DNA of 18,739 nucleotides from JAGVPT01 sp035505655 (GTDB lineage Bacteria > Bacteroidota > Ignavibacteria > UBA10030 > UBA8401). The notes beneath the pieces are model-generated. The model saw nothing but the letters and a program-made list of their open reading frames with translations. It did not search any database and had not been told where the DNA came from. Shown one piece after another: positions 6,735 through 15,743 of the stretch (its first letter is position 1; the number at the start of each line of letters is the position of its first letter). Made by a program: the position numbers and the translations under genes. The stretch spans positions 1-18,739 of the forward strand of contig DATJQP010000095.1 in NCBI GenBank assembly GCA_035505655.1, written 5' to 3'.

Positions 6735-6756
6735 AACCCTTAACCGCCTCGATCGA

Positions 6757-6786
6757 GTGAAAGGTCGAGACCTGAAACCTTTCCAC
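6757..6786. terminator. Hairpin between convergent intI and GH2 genes
   Basis: GTG-AAAGGT (6757-6765) pairs with ACCTTT-c-CAC (6777-6786), with one bulged base, around an 11-base loop. It lies in the 96 bp between the two convergent genes and could serve both strands, but neither side has a long T-tract. Confidence 0.35.
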
Positions 6787-6830
6787 ATCTCCCGGCTTGA
6801 CGCCGAACTTCCGTTTCTCGTCGCCGCCTG

Positions 6831-9800
6831 TCAGTACTCCCGTGCCGCTTCTTTGAGGTGATAGCCTTCGACAACAACATCCGGCTCCTCTCCGCGAGTG
6901 TCTTCTTGTCGGACTTCGACCGTGACCGTATGGTGCTCTCCGGGCAGGAGGGAGATATAGTTATCGCTGAAGATGACCGGCAGTATTCGTTCCCCGGTGC
7001 TCTTTCCGACGACCTTCAGTTTCACCATCGGCGCTATGTGGCTGGATGTGTTGGAGAGATCTGTTTTGAGACGGAGGATGCCTCCGCTCCTTTCGACCTC
7101 GGTCACCGCTGTCACACTCGCCGGCTGAAGACTTCTCAGTGGCGTCAATGCCCCGCCATGTTCTCCATGCCAATAGGTGTTCTCGGAAATCAACTGCGTG
7201 CCGCGCATGAGCGTCAGCCTGAGCATGGAGACGCCCGCAAGGGTGTCGGGGAAAGAAAGCTTCATGGCGTCGACGGTCCGGTCTTCAGGACAATCGAGAG
7301 TTGCGGACCGATCCAACACTTTGCTTCCGTCGATGTTGAACGCCTGGAGCTTCACCAAGAGACCGCTTCCGTTTTGCACACTGTAGTTGACCACTTCAAC
7401 GCTGTCTGTCAGCGGATTCCATTGAACATGAAGCGGTTCGCAAGCCTTCTTGCATCCAAAGTATGCAGCGGTCGGCTCAAAGAAATAGTCGTACGTCTGC
7501 CACACCATCGACGGCCATGCGGGGTGGCTCATCCAGAGTAGGATCCCCATCCGATTCTTGCTCTGAGCCTCGAACATCCCGCGATAGCCGTCATAGTTGA
7601 TCCACTGGGCGAGGTCGAGCCAGTCCCGCAGGCTGTCCACGGGGCCGAACTCGTTCTCCATCAACTCGATGAAACTCTTCCCGTACTGGGCGCTCTCGAG
7701 GCTGAAGTCATGAACACCCCAAAGTCGGTTGATCGGCCAGAGGGCTGAATCGGGAATCATTCTTCTCAGACTCTCGTACGAGACCATGTTCGGCATGCCG
7801 ATTTCGCTGTGGAGTTTTTCAGTCGCCCGGTTCTCAAAATAGAACTTCACCGGCATGGCTCTGTATGGTCCGCCCCCGCTGACGACTCCGGAAGCCGAGT
7901 TTGAAATATAGTGAAGCCAGGGATGCTCATCCTTCACGATCGAAGCGAGCGCGGAATCGATCCTCTGCGGCGGGTTTCCTTCATTGCGGCCGCAATACAA
8001 TCCTATCGAAGGATGGTTTCGTATACGTTTCACAAAATCGTCGGCGTTTCGGATGAACATGCCGTCGTCGTTTGGGTCGGGCCCGTCGAACGGATTGGCG
8101 AGCCAGAAGTCCTGCCACACCATGATCCCATAGCGGTCGCAGGCATCGTAAAACTCGTCGTCGCCGGTCTGGCCGACCCAATTACGGATCATCGTAAAAT
8201 TCATCTCCTTGTGATACCGTACGGCGGCATCGTACTCACGCCCTCTGTACCGGAGCATCGATTCAGGGAACCCCCAATTCCCGCCGCGGCCGACCAGCCG
8301 TCTGCCGTTCACCCAGATTCGCAACGCTCCTCCGTCTTCAGAATACGTCATCTGGCGTATTCCTACGTTGAAGGATGTCGAATCGGAAGTTCTGCCGCTC
8401 TCGGACACGAATGCGAGAGAGAATCGATAGAGATTTTGCTGGCCGTACCCGTTGGGCCACCAGAGAAGCGGATCCTTCAGTCGTAGTGCGGGGATGGTTG
8501 ACGGATCAAGACGGACTTTTTTGGTTTCAGAAGGGTTGAGTGCGATGGGGTCCTCGAAGCTCATAGATCCGATCGTCCCGCGGAGGAGCCCCCGTACCTT
8601 TCTGGCAACCTGATTCACGAGCGTCACCTCAACGCTGACCTCCGCGGAAGTTGTGTCGGGAAGGGGCAACGTGGAGGAGACGAACGGATCCTTGAGGCAA
8701 ACGTCGCCGGATGTTGAGAGGAAGACCTTCCCCCAGATGCCGGTATTCCTTCCACGGATTGTCGGAATCCAATCCCAACCGACCGAAGCATGGAAGGTGG
8801 GATTGTCTGAACCGAGTTCTCCGCCGTTGACATCGTGACTCAATTTTGTCTGTTCCTTCGCGAAGCCGGGGGTATCATTCTTCCTGATCAGCACGGCCAG
8901 GGCATTCCTTTTTCCCGGAAGAAGGTAGCGGCTTACGTCGAATTGTTTGCGGGTGAAGGCTCCTTCAATCGATCCGAGCGAATGCCCGTTCAGAAATACC
9001 TGGGCTTTCCAGTTGATCCCTCCAAAATTGAGAAAGGTCTTTCTACCGACCAGGTTTCGTGGTGGAGTGAATTCGTCGCGGTACCAGAAGTCCGAGTAGA
9101 AATACGAGTCCGAAATCAAGAGTTGGTTGTCGTTGAAATTGGGATCCGGGAGGGCGCCTGCGTTCAAATAGCTCACAAGGACGGTCCCGGGGACTGTCGC
9201 TATCAACCAATCATCATCCCTGAATCCTGGCTTCGACAGCCGAACGCCGTCGGCGTGAACGAGAGAGGCTCGCTGAACCTTCCAGTCTCCGCCGGCCAGG
9301 CTAATCGTGCTCCCCCCGGTCTGGTCGCCTTCAGGATGGGGAAAAGGGGCCGGCCCTCCTCGCCCATAGACTTCCATTTCACTCAGGATGTAATGATCAG
9401 ACAAAGTGCCGGTCATGAGCACCCGGACGTACCGGGCCTCCACCGTGCGCCCAAGTTTCAGGTCGTCCACGACATCGGATCCGCCGGGAAGTGGAAGGAT
9501 TGTATTCCATCTTTTCGCATCATCGGAGACCTGCACAGATCCTGTCGAAGCTTTCTGAATCCATGTAAGGATGATCCGGTCAAAACCGCAAACTGCTCCC
9601 AGATCGACGTATACCCATTCCTCTCCCGAGCCGCCGCTCATCCAGGAACTGCTGAACCCGTACGGTCCACCCACCGTGGCCCGTTTTCCTTTTTTTGTCA
9701 GACCGAATTCTCCGACGCTCCAGCTTTCGACGTTCGGCGAGTTCAGGCTCAAACGGTAGAGTTTGAATTCGGACGGCTCGCTGAACTTGATCGGGCAATT

Positions 9801-10442
9801 GAACGTCCTCATGTTGCGCGGAGAAATCATCCGCCACCAGCCGGTCAAGGTCTCTCCGGGCAAGCCTTCGCCATGCAGTTCCCCGAGATCCTTCCAACTC
9901 TTTCCGTCGTTCCCTCCCGAGATGGCGATGCTCCATCGGGCCGGGGGAAGACTATCGACGAGAAGGTTTCCGGTGATGAACGCGCTGTCGGCATCTATTC
10001 CAACATCCTTGCCCGCCTGTTCAATCTGAATCCAGGCCGAAGATCCCGACACCGTTTTTCTCGTCATCGGGTTTCGGTCTATGATCCATGACCGCTCGTT
10101 CCGGGGGACCGTGGCTCCATCGCTGGTCGTGACGACAATCCAGGATGGCAGATCGCTTTCCTTTATCCCATCGGTGACGAGCTGTGAGGTGAGGTTGAAA
10201 TCGTATGCGCTCGACTGATAAGCCGGTCTGTGCAACGCCAGGTTCCTGTACGTCTGCGAATCGATTTTCATCGAAGGCGAGAAATCTTCTTTTGGATCTC
10301 CGGGATAAACGCCGATTCCCCGGGTGAAGTCCTGGGAACGAAGACCCATGACGACGAGGAAGAACATCAGGGTCAGGCGAGAAGCGGTCGACGGCGGGTG
10401 GGATCGTCTTTCGTCGTGGTCCGAGAGGGGTAAGGTGAGCAT
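6831..10442 (-). CDS. Exported GH2 exo-beta-glycosidase (glucosaminidase/mannosidase type) with two discoidin-like domains
   Basis: A 1203-residue glycoside hydrolase. The frame is open to 10784, but the ATG at 10442 has GGAG at a six-base spacing and leads into an export signal (hydrophobic LTLMFFLVVMGL at 23-34), so it is chosen. Domains in order: two discoidin/F5-8C-like carbohydrate-binding modules at about 65-245 (NLALHRPAYQSS start) and 258-360 (ending in ILSEMEVYG); GH2 sugar-binding domain about 380-580; Ig-like GH2 domain about 585-700; TIM barrel about 705-1000; C-terminal Ig-like domains to the end. The acid/base is Glu821 in CGRNEG and the probable nucleophile Glu880 in HSEIGMPN. 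The NGRRLVGRGGNWG entry and the order of domains recall exo-beta-D-glucosaminidases and beta-mannosidases, not beta-galactosidase. The exact sugar is not settled. It is divergent from the Gfo/Idh-GH31 pair and probably co-regulated with them. Confidence 0.93.
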   Translation of the reverse strand: MLTLPLSDHDERRSHPPSTASRLTLMFFLVVMGLRSQDFTRGIGVYPGDPKEDFSPSMKIDSQTYRNLALHRPAYQSSAYDFNLTSQLVTDGIKESDLPSWIVVTTSDGATVPRNERSWIIDRNPMTRKTVSGSSAWIQIEQAGKDVGIDADSAFITGNLLVDSLPPARWSIAISGGNDGKSWKDLGELHGEGLPGETLTGWWRMISPRNMRTFNCPIKFSEPSEFKLYRLSLNSPNVESWSVGEFGLTKKGKRATVGGPYGFSSSWMSGGSGEEWVYVDLGAVCGFDRIILTWIQKASTGSVQVSDDAKRWNTILPLPGGSDVVDDLKLGRTVEARYVRVLMTGTLSDHYILSEMEVYGRGGPAPFPHPEGDQTGGSTISLAGGDWKVQRASLVHADGVRLSKPGFRDDDWLIATVPGTVLVSYLNAGALPDPNFNDNQLLISDSYFYSDFWYRDEFTPPRNLVGRKTFLNFGGINWKAQVFLNGHSLGSIEGAFTRKQFDVSRYLLPGKRNALAVLIRKNDTPGFAKEQTKLSHDVNGGELGSDNPTFHASVGWDWIPTIRGRNTGIWGKVFLSTSGDVCLKDPFVSSTLPLPDTTSAEVSVEVTLVNQVARKVRGLLRGTIGSMSFEDPIALNPSETKKVRLDPSTIPALRLKDPLLWWPNGYGQQNLYRFSLAFVSESGRTSDSTSFNVGIRQMTYSEDGGALRIWVNGRRLVGRGGNWGFPESMLRYRGREYDAAVRYHKEMNFTMIRNWVGQTGDDEFYDACDRYGIMVWQDFWLANPFDGPDPNDDGMFIRNADDFVKRIRNHPSIGLYCGRNEGNPPQRIDSALASIVKDEHPWLHYISNSASGVVSGGGPYRAMPVKFYFENRATEKLHSEIGMPNMVSYESLRRMIPDSALWPINRLWGVHDFSLESAQYGKSFIELMENEFGPVDSLRDWLDLAQWINYDGYRGMFEAQSKNRMGILLWMSHPAWPSMVWQTYDYFFEPTAAYFGCKKACEPLHVQWNPLTDSVEVVNYSVQNGSGLLVKLQAFNIDGSKVLDRSATLDCPEDRTVDAMKLSFPDTLAGVSMLRLTLMRGTQLISENTYWHGEHGGALTPLRSLQPASVTAVTEVERSGGILRLKTDLSNTSSHIAPMVKLKVVGKSTGERILPVIFSDNYISLLPGEHHTVTVEVRQEDTRGEEPDVVVEGYHLKEAAREY

Positions 10443-10771
10443 TGATTTCTCCGATGGCTGTGTGGCAGAAGTGCGTGAACGATGTTTCTGCCGGAGATGT
10501 GAAGGCCGGGTTGCACGGTTGCGGAAGAACTCAACCGATGCAGTGGCTCCTTCCAGAGCAGAGAAAATATACAGATTGTTGATCCTTTCAAGCAAGGGCG
10601 GATGCGAAGAGGATCGCGGAGAAGACTTCGCACCATGCCGTTGTCGAGCATTGGAGGGTTCGCTCTTTATATTGATTCTCCCTAACGAATTGACCATATT
10701 ATCCGCCGGACGTCCGATCGACCTCGGTCGATGAGGGGCGATCGGCATTTTTATCGATTCTTTCCTGATGG
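10443..10771. promoter_or_regulatory. Divergent control region with a cluster of dyads (10707-10745)
   Basis: This 329-bp region separates the start of GH2 (minus) from the start of the Gfo/Idh gene (plus). Its right end holds nested inverted repeats: the perfect palindrome CGGACGTCCG at 10707-10716; ATCGACC/GGTCGAT at 10717-10723 and 10726-10732; and CCGATCG at 10714-10720 paired with CGATCGG at 10739-10745. Such a cluster just upstream of the plus-strand gene is what an operator for a sugar-responsive regulator would look like, but no regulator is encoded here. AT-rich stretches near 10670-10700 (TATATT, CATATTAT) could hold -10 elements, but I cannot choose a convincing promoter pair. The rest of the region shows nothing clear. 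Confidence 0.45.
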
Positions 10772-11773
10772 ATGGAGACTTCACCTCGTAAAATTTGCTA
10801 CGGTATCATCGGCTTCGGCTCTTTCGCAGAAAGGGCCGTTGCTCCGGCAATTGCTGCATCAAGAAACTCCCGCCTCGTCGCGATTCAGAAGCGCTCATTG
10901 GCGACAGCTGAGGAGAAGGCCAGGGAGCACTCGATTCCTTATGCTTTTGACTCCGCGCAAGAGCTCGTCCGTCATCCGGAGGTCGATGCGGTGTACATCG
11001 CCTCCGCGAACGCCTGCCATTGTGAGGAGACGCTTGTTGCGGCCAAAGCCGGAAAGCATGTTCTCGTGGAGAAACCGATGGCCACCGATGCCGCCGAATG
11101 CCGTCGGATGATCGCCGCCTGCAAGCGTCACGGGGTGAAGCTCATGGTAGGACACATGCTCCGGTTCTCCCCTCTGATATTCAGGATGCGAAACATCGTC
11201 CGCTCGGGAATGATCGGCGACATTGTCACCGCCCGTTCGGAATTTGTCTACGACGGACGCCTCAGCCAGCGTCAATGGCTCCTCAAGCGCAAGCTCGCCG
11301 GCGGCGGTCCGGTCTTCGACATCGGCGTTCACGGGCTCGATACGCTCAGGTTTGTCCTCGACGACGAGGTTGTCTCTACCAAGAGCGATCTCCTGCCTCA
11401 TCCGACCGCGAACAGCACCGAGCAGAAGGCCAATCTCCTTCTCCGGTTCTCCAGGGGTGTGCTGGCGACGATGTCATGTTCGTTTGTTGCCCCGTTCAGG
11501 CGGACCTTCCTTGAATTTGTCGGAACGAACGGAATCATTTCCGCCTTTTCCTTCACCCAAAACAACGCGACCGTCTATCTCAACATTACGATGGGGAAGG
11601 AAGGAAAGGCGGAACCGACGAGGACCGAAGAGGTCGTCGTCCCGAATCTCTACATCGAACAGATCTCCAGCTTTTCGGACAACATCCTGGAAAACACCGA
11701 GACGCTGATCGGCGGGGAAGTCGGCCTGAAGAATCAGATTGTCCTCGATGCCGCGATGAGTTCGGTTCGATGA
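10772..11773 (+). CDS. Gfo/Idh/MocA-family oxidoreductase
   Basis: A 333-residue NAD(P)-dependent sugar dehydrogenase/reductase of the usual length. The N-terminal Rossmann fold has GIIGFGSFAE at 11-20 and the cofactor-side EKP motif with Lys101 (LVEKPMAT). The C-terminal domain has the HMLRFSP segment at 128-134 and the GGGPVFDIGVHGLD motif at 177-190 with Asp183 and His187, which in this family act with the lysine in catalysis. Members oxidise or reduce hydroxyl/keto groups on sugars, inositols, sugar acids or glycosides; the substrate cannot be read from the sequence. No signal peptide is seen, so it should be cytoplasmic. The start ATG has no strong ribosome binding site. It is 73 bp upstream of GH31 in the same direction and divergent from GH2, which places it in sugar catabolism. 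Confidence 0.94.
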   Translation: METSPRKICYGIIGFGSFAERAVAPAIAASRNSRLVAIQKRSLATAEEKAREHSIPYAFDSAQELVRHPEVDAVYIASANACHCEETLVAAKAGKHVLVEKPMATDAAECRRMIAACKRHGVKLMVGHMLRFSPLIFRMRNIVRSGMIGDIVTARSEFVYDGRLSQRQWLLKRKLAGGGPVFDIGVHGLDTLRFVLDDEVVSTKSDLLPHPTANSTEQKANLLLRFSRGVLATMSCSFVAPFRRTFLEFVGTNGIISAFSFTQNNATVYLNITMGKEGKAEPTRTEEVVVPNLYIEQISSFSDNILENTETLIGGEVGLKNQIVLDAAMSSVR

Positions 11774-11846
11774 GGAATCCTGCGCAGCTTTGCCTTCCAT
11801 CCTTTTATTCAAGGCGATATCGTAACTCATTCTCAAGGATAATGCT

Positions 11847-14285
11847 GTGAACAAAATCTTGCTCGCAGGTCTGCTCATGACGGCAATGAATACCTCGACA
11901 GCGGGTTGGACCGGAATCGGCGATGCGCGCGTTGTCGCCAATTCGGATCAGCAGGTGGTTCTCAGGTGCAGTGAAAGTGAGGTGCAAATCACTCCGCTTG
12001 CGGATGACCTCGTTCGCGTGCGCGTCATCGTTTCGCAGAGCCATCCCGGCATCCGTTCCTGGGCAGTTCTCGACAAGGAGTGGAAACTCCCGCCCCATAC
12101 GTTCCAGCAAGATGACCGGATCGTGACGATTGGATTGAAAGATTTTTCGCTCCGGATCACGAAATCGCCCGTGAGGATATCCTTCGTTCTGCCGAACGGC
12201 GACATCATCAACCAGGATGATTCTTCGAAAGGGATGGGATGGGACGGGGAGGAGGTTCGGGTCTGGAAGTCGATGCCGGAGAACGAACACTATTATGGGT
12301 TCGGAGAAAAGACCGGGATGCTCGACCGCCGTGGAGTCGCGATGACCGACTGGAACACCGACATTCCCGCATACACTCCCGGAACGGACCCCGTCTACCA
12401 ATCTATCCCATTTTTCCTTGGGATGAAGGATGGAAAGTTTTACGGGATTTTCTTCGACAACACCTACAGGACTTCTTTTGACATGGGGAAGCAATCGGAG
12501 CGCTATTATTCCTTTGGGGCCGACGGGGGCGAGATCGACTACTACTTCTTCTATGGACCCAGTCCGAAAAAGATCCTCGGACGCTTCACCGAGTTGACCG
12601 GGAGGATGCATCTTCCGCCGAAGTGGGCGCTCGGGTACCAACAATGTCGTTGGAGCTATTACCCGGAAGCGAGAGTCCGCGAAATCGCGGAGAATTTCCG
12701 GTCGCGCAAGATTCCCTGCGATGTCATCTACCTCGACATCGATTACATGGACGGGTTCAGATGTTTCACCTGGAACAAAAAGAATTTTCCCGACCCGAAG
12801 AAAATGACGTCGGACCTGGCTGCCGAGGGATTCAAGCTCGTGACGATCATTGACCCCGGCATCAAGAATGATTCATCCTACTGGGTCTATAAGGAGGGGG
12901 CCAAAGGGAATGATTTCGTCCGGAACAAGGACGGCTCGACTTTCATCGGTCCGGTCTGGCCCGGAGATTGTGCCTTCCCGGACTTTGCCAATGCTGACGC
13001 ACGGCAATGGTGGGGGACGCTTTATTCCGGCCTCGTCTCGGTCGGGATCAGGGGATTCTGGAACGATATGAACGAGCCCTCCGTCTTCGATGTGCCGTCC
13101 AAGACATTTCCTCTCGATGCGGCCCATAACGTCGATGGAGTAGCGGCAACGCACGCCGAGATCCATAATGTCTACGGAATGGAGATGGCGCGGGGGACGT
13201 ATGAAGGGCTCAGGAAACTGAAACCGAACGAGCGTCCCTTCGTCCTCACGAGGGCAGGTTTTGCGGGGACTCAGCGATACTCCGCGGCGTGGACAGGAGA
13301 TAATGTCAGCAGCTGGGAACACCTCGCGATGGCGATCCCGATGTGCCTCAACTTCGGACTCTCGGGGCAGCCGTTCGTCGGTCCGGACATCGGAGGTTTT
13401 ATCGGAACCCCGACCGGCGAGTTGTATGCCCGCTGGCTGCAGTACGGCGCCCTGCTTCCGCTTTGTCGCTCGCACTCCGTCAGAGGGAGTATTAACAAAG
13501 AGCCATGGGCATTCGGGGAAGAGTTCGAACAGATCAACCGGAAATCGATCGAGCTTCGATATCAGCTCCTTCCGTTCCTTTATACCGAATTCTACAAGTC
13601 ATCGACGACAGGCGTCCCCATTATGCGCCCGCTCGTGATGGAATTCCCAGAGGATAAAACGACCTATAAACTGGATACTCAGTTCATGATCGGCGATAAC
13701 CTTCTGGTCTCGCCAGTCATGGAAGCCGGATCGACGACGCGGACGATGTACCTCCCGAATGGCACATGGTACGACTTTTGGACCCGGGAAAAGCTCGAAG
13801 GGGGGAGATGGATTGAGGCGAGCGCTCCCCTCGATCGCATCCCTCTTTTCGTCCGGGCGGGCTCGATGATCCCGATGCAGCAGGTGGTGCAGTTCACGGA
13901 CGAGGCTCCCGCCGATCCGCTCACCTTCGAGATCTTTCCCTCGAAAAGCGCCGACGGTCTCTGTTATGAGGACGACGGAATCAGTTTCGATTATGAGCGC
14001 GGAGATTTCCGGATTGTGAAACTTCACGCGAGCATCGAAGGCGACGAAACCACTGTCATGATGACTCCAGCCGAAGGCACATTTATTCCCGCCCATCGTG
14101 CGATTGTCTTCGCGATCAACGGAGCGGAGCATCCGCCGAAATCTGTCGCTGCAGGCGGTGCTATCCTCTCGCCGGTTTCTTCGTTGACAGGCGCGACTTC
14201 CGGATGGAAGTATGACGACGCGCTTCACCGTCTAAGCATAAAGCTGGAAGACTCCCAGAACGGAGTGACGGTCCGCATTAAATAA
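11847..14285 (+). CDS. GH31 family alpha-glucosidase-type glycoside hydrolase, exported
   Basis: An 812-residue GH31 enzyme of normal length. It begins with GTG, seven bases after AAGGA (11835-11839). Residues 1-20 form a short signal peptide. The N-terminal beta-sandwich carries the YYGFGEK motif (149-155). The barrel starts near 255 with PPKWALGYQQCRWSYYP and has DVIYLDIDYMDG at 292-303. The nucleophile is Asp407 in WNDMNEP (405-411) and the acid/base Asp485 in WTGDN (482-486); the GPDIGGF loop (512-518) and RSH (541-543) complete the signature. C-terminal beta domains follow to 812. The combination WNDMNEP and the DIDYMDG motif is that of alpha-glucosidases, though GH31 also contains xylosidases and transglycosylases. 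It probably forms an operon with the Gfo/Idh gene. It likely works in the periplasm or at the surface, alongside GH2. Confidence 0.96.
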   Translation: MNKILLAGLLMTAMNTSTAGWTGIGDARVVANSDQQVVLRCSESEVQITPLADDLVRVRVIVSQSHPGIRSWAVLDKEWKLPPHTFQQDDRIVTIGLKDFSLRITKSPVRISFVLPNGDIINQDDSSKGMGWDGEEVRVWKSMPENEHYYGFGEKTGMLDRRGVAMTDWNTDIPAYTPGTDPVYQSIPFFLGMKDGKFYGIFFDNTYRTSFDMGKQSERYYSFGADGGEIDYYFFYGPSPKKILGRFTELTGRMHLPPKWALGYQQCRWSYYPEARVREIAENFRSRKIPCDVIYLDIDYMDGFRCFTWNKKNFPDPKKMTSDLAAEGFKLVTIIDPGIKNDSSYWVYKEGAKGNDFVRNKDGSTFIGPVWPGDCAFPDFANADARQWWGTLYSGLVSVGIRGFWNDMNEPSVFDVPSKTFPLDAAHNVDGVAATHAEIHNVYGMEMARGTYEGLRKLKPNERPFVLTRAGFAGTQRYSAAWTGDNVSSWEHLAMAIPMCLNFGLSGQPFVGPDIGGFIGTPTGELYARWLQYGALLPLCRSHSVRGSINKEPWAFGEEFEQINRKSIELRYQLLPFLYTEFYKSSTTGVPIMRPLVMEFPEDKTTYKLDTQFMIGDNLLVSPVMEAGSTTRTMYLPNGTWYDFWTREKLEGGRWIEASAPLDRIPLFVRAGSMIPMQQVVQFTDEAPADPLTFEIFPSKSADGLCYEDDGISFDYERGDFRIVKLHASIEGDETTVMMTPAEGTFIPAHRAIVFAINGAEHPPKSVAAGGAILSPVSSLTGATSGWKYDDALHRLSIKLEDSQNGVTVRIK

Positions 14286-14588
14286 TTCGGGATCTCTCAT
14301 GGCGAGAGGGTGGGGGGAATATTTCTTGCACCGGGTCCCGGAGATCTCGCCTCACTTCCGCTGATCGCGGCATTTTCCTATCGTTCAATATTTGCTGATG
14401 TTCGTCGGTTGCTGCCGCAGAAGGCCGTTCCAGCCCGCCGCTCTTTTCCTGCATTTCCTGCCAAAACGCTGTGAACCCCCCAAGAGCAGAGGATGGACTT
14501 TCCATTTGGCCCTTTAATCTGAAAGGGAAATTTTGTACCTTCTAGATTGGGTATGTACTCGAAGGTTCAACCATCATAAGGAAATTAC
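14286..14588. other. Intergenic region between GH31 and phosphofructokinase
   Basis: A 303-bp stretch with no gene. Just past the GH31 stop, CTCTC/GAGAG (14295-14299, 14305-14309) forms a small stem, and CCGGG-T-CCCGG lies at 14332-14342; GATCTC (14292-14297) and GAGATC (14342-14347) can enclose them. These could end GH31 transcription but have no T-tract. The right end carries the promoter candidate described separately. The middle (about 14350-14500) shows nothing clear. Confidence 0.4.
14505..14535 (+). promoter_or_regulatory. Possible Bacteroidota-type promoter before phosphofructokinase
   Basis: TTTG at 14505-14508 and AAATTTTG at 14528-14535 are 19 bp apart, close to the Bacteroidota consensus TTTG-N19-TAnnTTTG, with one mismatch in the -7 box. 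A 6-bp hairpin, CCCTTT (14510-14515)/AAAGGG (14522-14527), fills the spacer; it could instead act as a weak terminator. The gene starts about 54 bp downstream. Confidence 0.35.
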
Positions 14589-15692
14589 GTGACAGAAAAG
14601 AGAGTCAGAAGGCTTGGAATTCTCACCGGAGGAGGCGATTGCCCGGGGCTTAATGCCGTGATCAGGGCGGTCGGCAAATCCGCGATTAACGATCATGGCC
14701 TCACGGTTGTCGGAATCGAAGACGGGTTCGAGGGATTTGTGGAGGGACGAATGCACGAGATCTCCCGCCGGGAGGTTTCGGGTATCATCGGACTTGGCGG
14801 AACGATCCTTGGCACCTCCAACAAAGGGGATCCGTTCCACTACCCGGCTGAGGGGAACAACGGCATCGAGATCGTTGATGCGTCGTCGAGAACTCTGAAA
14901 CACTACAAGGGATGGGGGCTCGACTGCCTCATCGCGATCGGCGGCGACGGAACGATGCACATCTCCAACAAGCTCGGCGAGCTGGGGATGAATATCATCG
15001 GCGTTCCGAAAACGATCGACAATGATCTCGAGGCGACGGATCAGACCTTCGGGTTTGACACCGCCCTGACGATCGCCACGGAGGCAATTGACCGGCTCCA
15101 TACGACCGCCTCGGCCCATCATCGTGTCATGGTGATCGAAGTAATGGGACGGTATGCCGGATGGATCGCGATTCAGGCCGGGCTCGCCGGAGGCGCCGAC
15201 ATCATCCTGATTCCCGAAATCCCCTTCAAATGGTCCTCGGTCTTCCAGAAAGTCATCGAACGGAGCACCCGGGGCAACAGGTTCAGCATCGTCTGCGTGG
15301 CCGAAGGGGCCAAAGCCGCGGATGAGGAAATTGTCGTGAAAGAGACCGATATCAAACGGACGGACCCGATCCGTTTTGGCGGAATCGGCGAGCATGTCTC
15401 CCAAAGGATCACCCAGGAGACCGGGCTCGAAACCCGCGTCACCGTCCTGGGGCACCTTCAGCGTGGAGGCAGCCCGACGGCGTACGACAGAATCCTCGCA
15501 ACACGGTACGGCACGAAAGCGGTTGAGCTGGCTGTCCACGGCAAGTTCGCCCACATGGTAAGCCTGCGTGGGCTCCACGTCACCGCAGTTCCCATCGCGG
15601 AGGCAATTGCCCACCAACGGCTTGTCCCTGTCGACGGGGAAATTGTCAGAGCGGCACGGGCAGTTGGTATCGATTTCGGAGACGAGACGTAA
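14589..15692 (+). CDS. pfkA: 6-phosphofructokinase (group III, probably ATP-dependent)
   Basis: A 367-residue phosphofructokinase that phosphorylates fructose 6-phosphate in glycolysis. It begins with GTG, seven bases after AAGGA. The signature runs in order: LTGGGDCPGLN (12-22) for phosphate binding, IGGDGT (117-122), PKTIDND (140-146) with the catalytic Asp144, MGRYAGW (186-192), IPE (208-210) and GHLQRGG near 290. Glycine in GGDGT (E. coli position 104) is typical of ATP-dependent enzymes, since PPi-dependent ones have Asp there. Lysine in PKTID (E. coli position 124 is Gly) is shared with the PPi-dependent and mixed group III enzymes. ATP is therefore the likelier donor, but this is inferred from two residues. 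The length and motifs match group III bacterial enzymes, not the 320-residue E. coli type. Confidence 0.95.
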   Translation: MTEKRVRRLGILTGGGDCPGLNAVIRAVGKSAINDHGLTVVGIEDGFEGFVEGRMHEISRREVSGIIGLGGTILGTSNKGDPFHYPAEGNNGIEIVDASSRTLKHYKGWGLDCLIAIGGDGTMHISNKLGELGMNIIGVPKTIDNDLEATDQTFGFDTALTIATEAIDRLHTTASAHHRVMVIEVMGRYAGWIAIQAGLAGGADIILIPEIPFKWSSVFQKVIERSTRGNRFSIVCVAEGAKAADEEIVVKETDIKRTDPIRFGGIGEHVSQRITQETGLETRVTVLGHLQRGGSPTAYDRILATRYGTKAVELAVHGKFAHMVSLRGLHVTAVPIAEAIAHQRLVPVDGEIVRAARAVGIDFGDET

Positions 15693-15743
15693 CCGGGGAG
15701 ATGCCGGGAATTCACGTCGCTCTGCTTCCGACGGAGAGGTCCT

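Noticed and set aside
8835..10091. 418-codon plus-strand open frame inside the GH2 gene
   Set aside because: It lies antisense to well-conserved GH2 and discoidin sequence and shows no domain of its own; long antisense frames are expected at this G+C.
10443..10784. 114-residue N-terminal extension of the GH2 protein
   Set aside because: It would put an export signal in mid-protein and would overlap the divergent Gfo/Idh gene start; the start at 10442 has a proper ribosome binding site.
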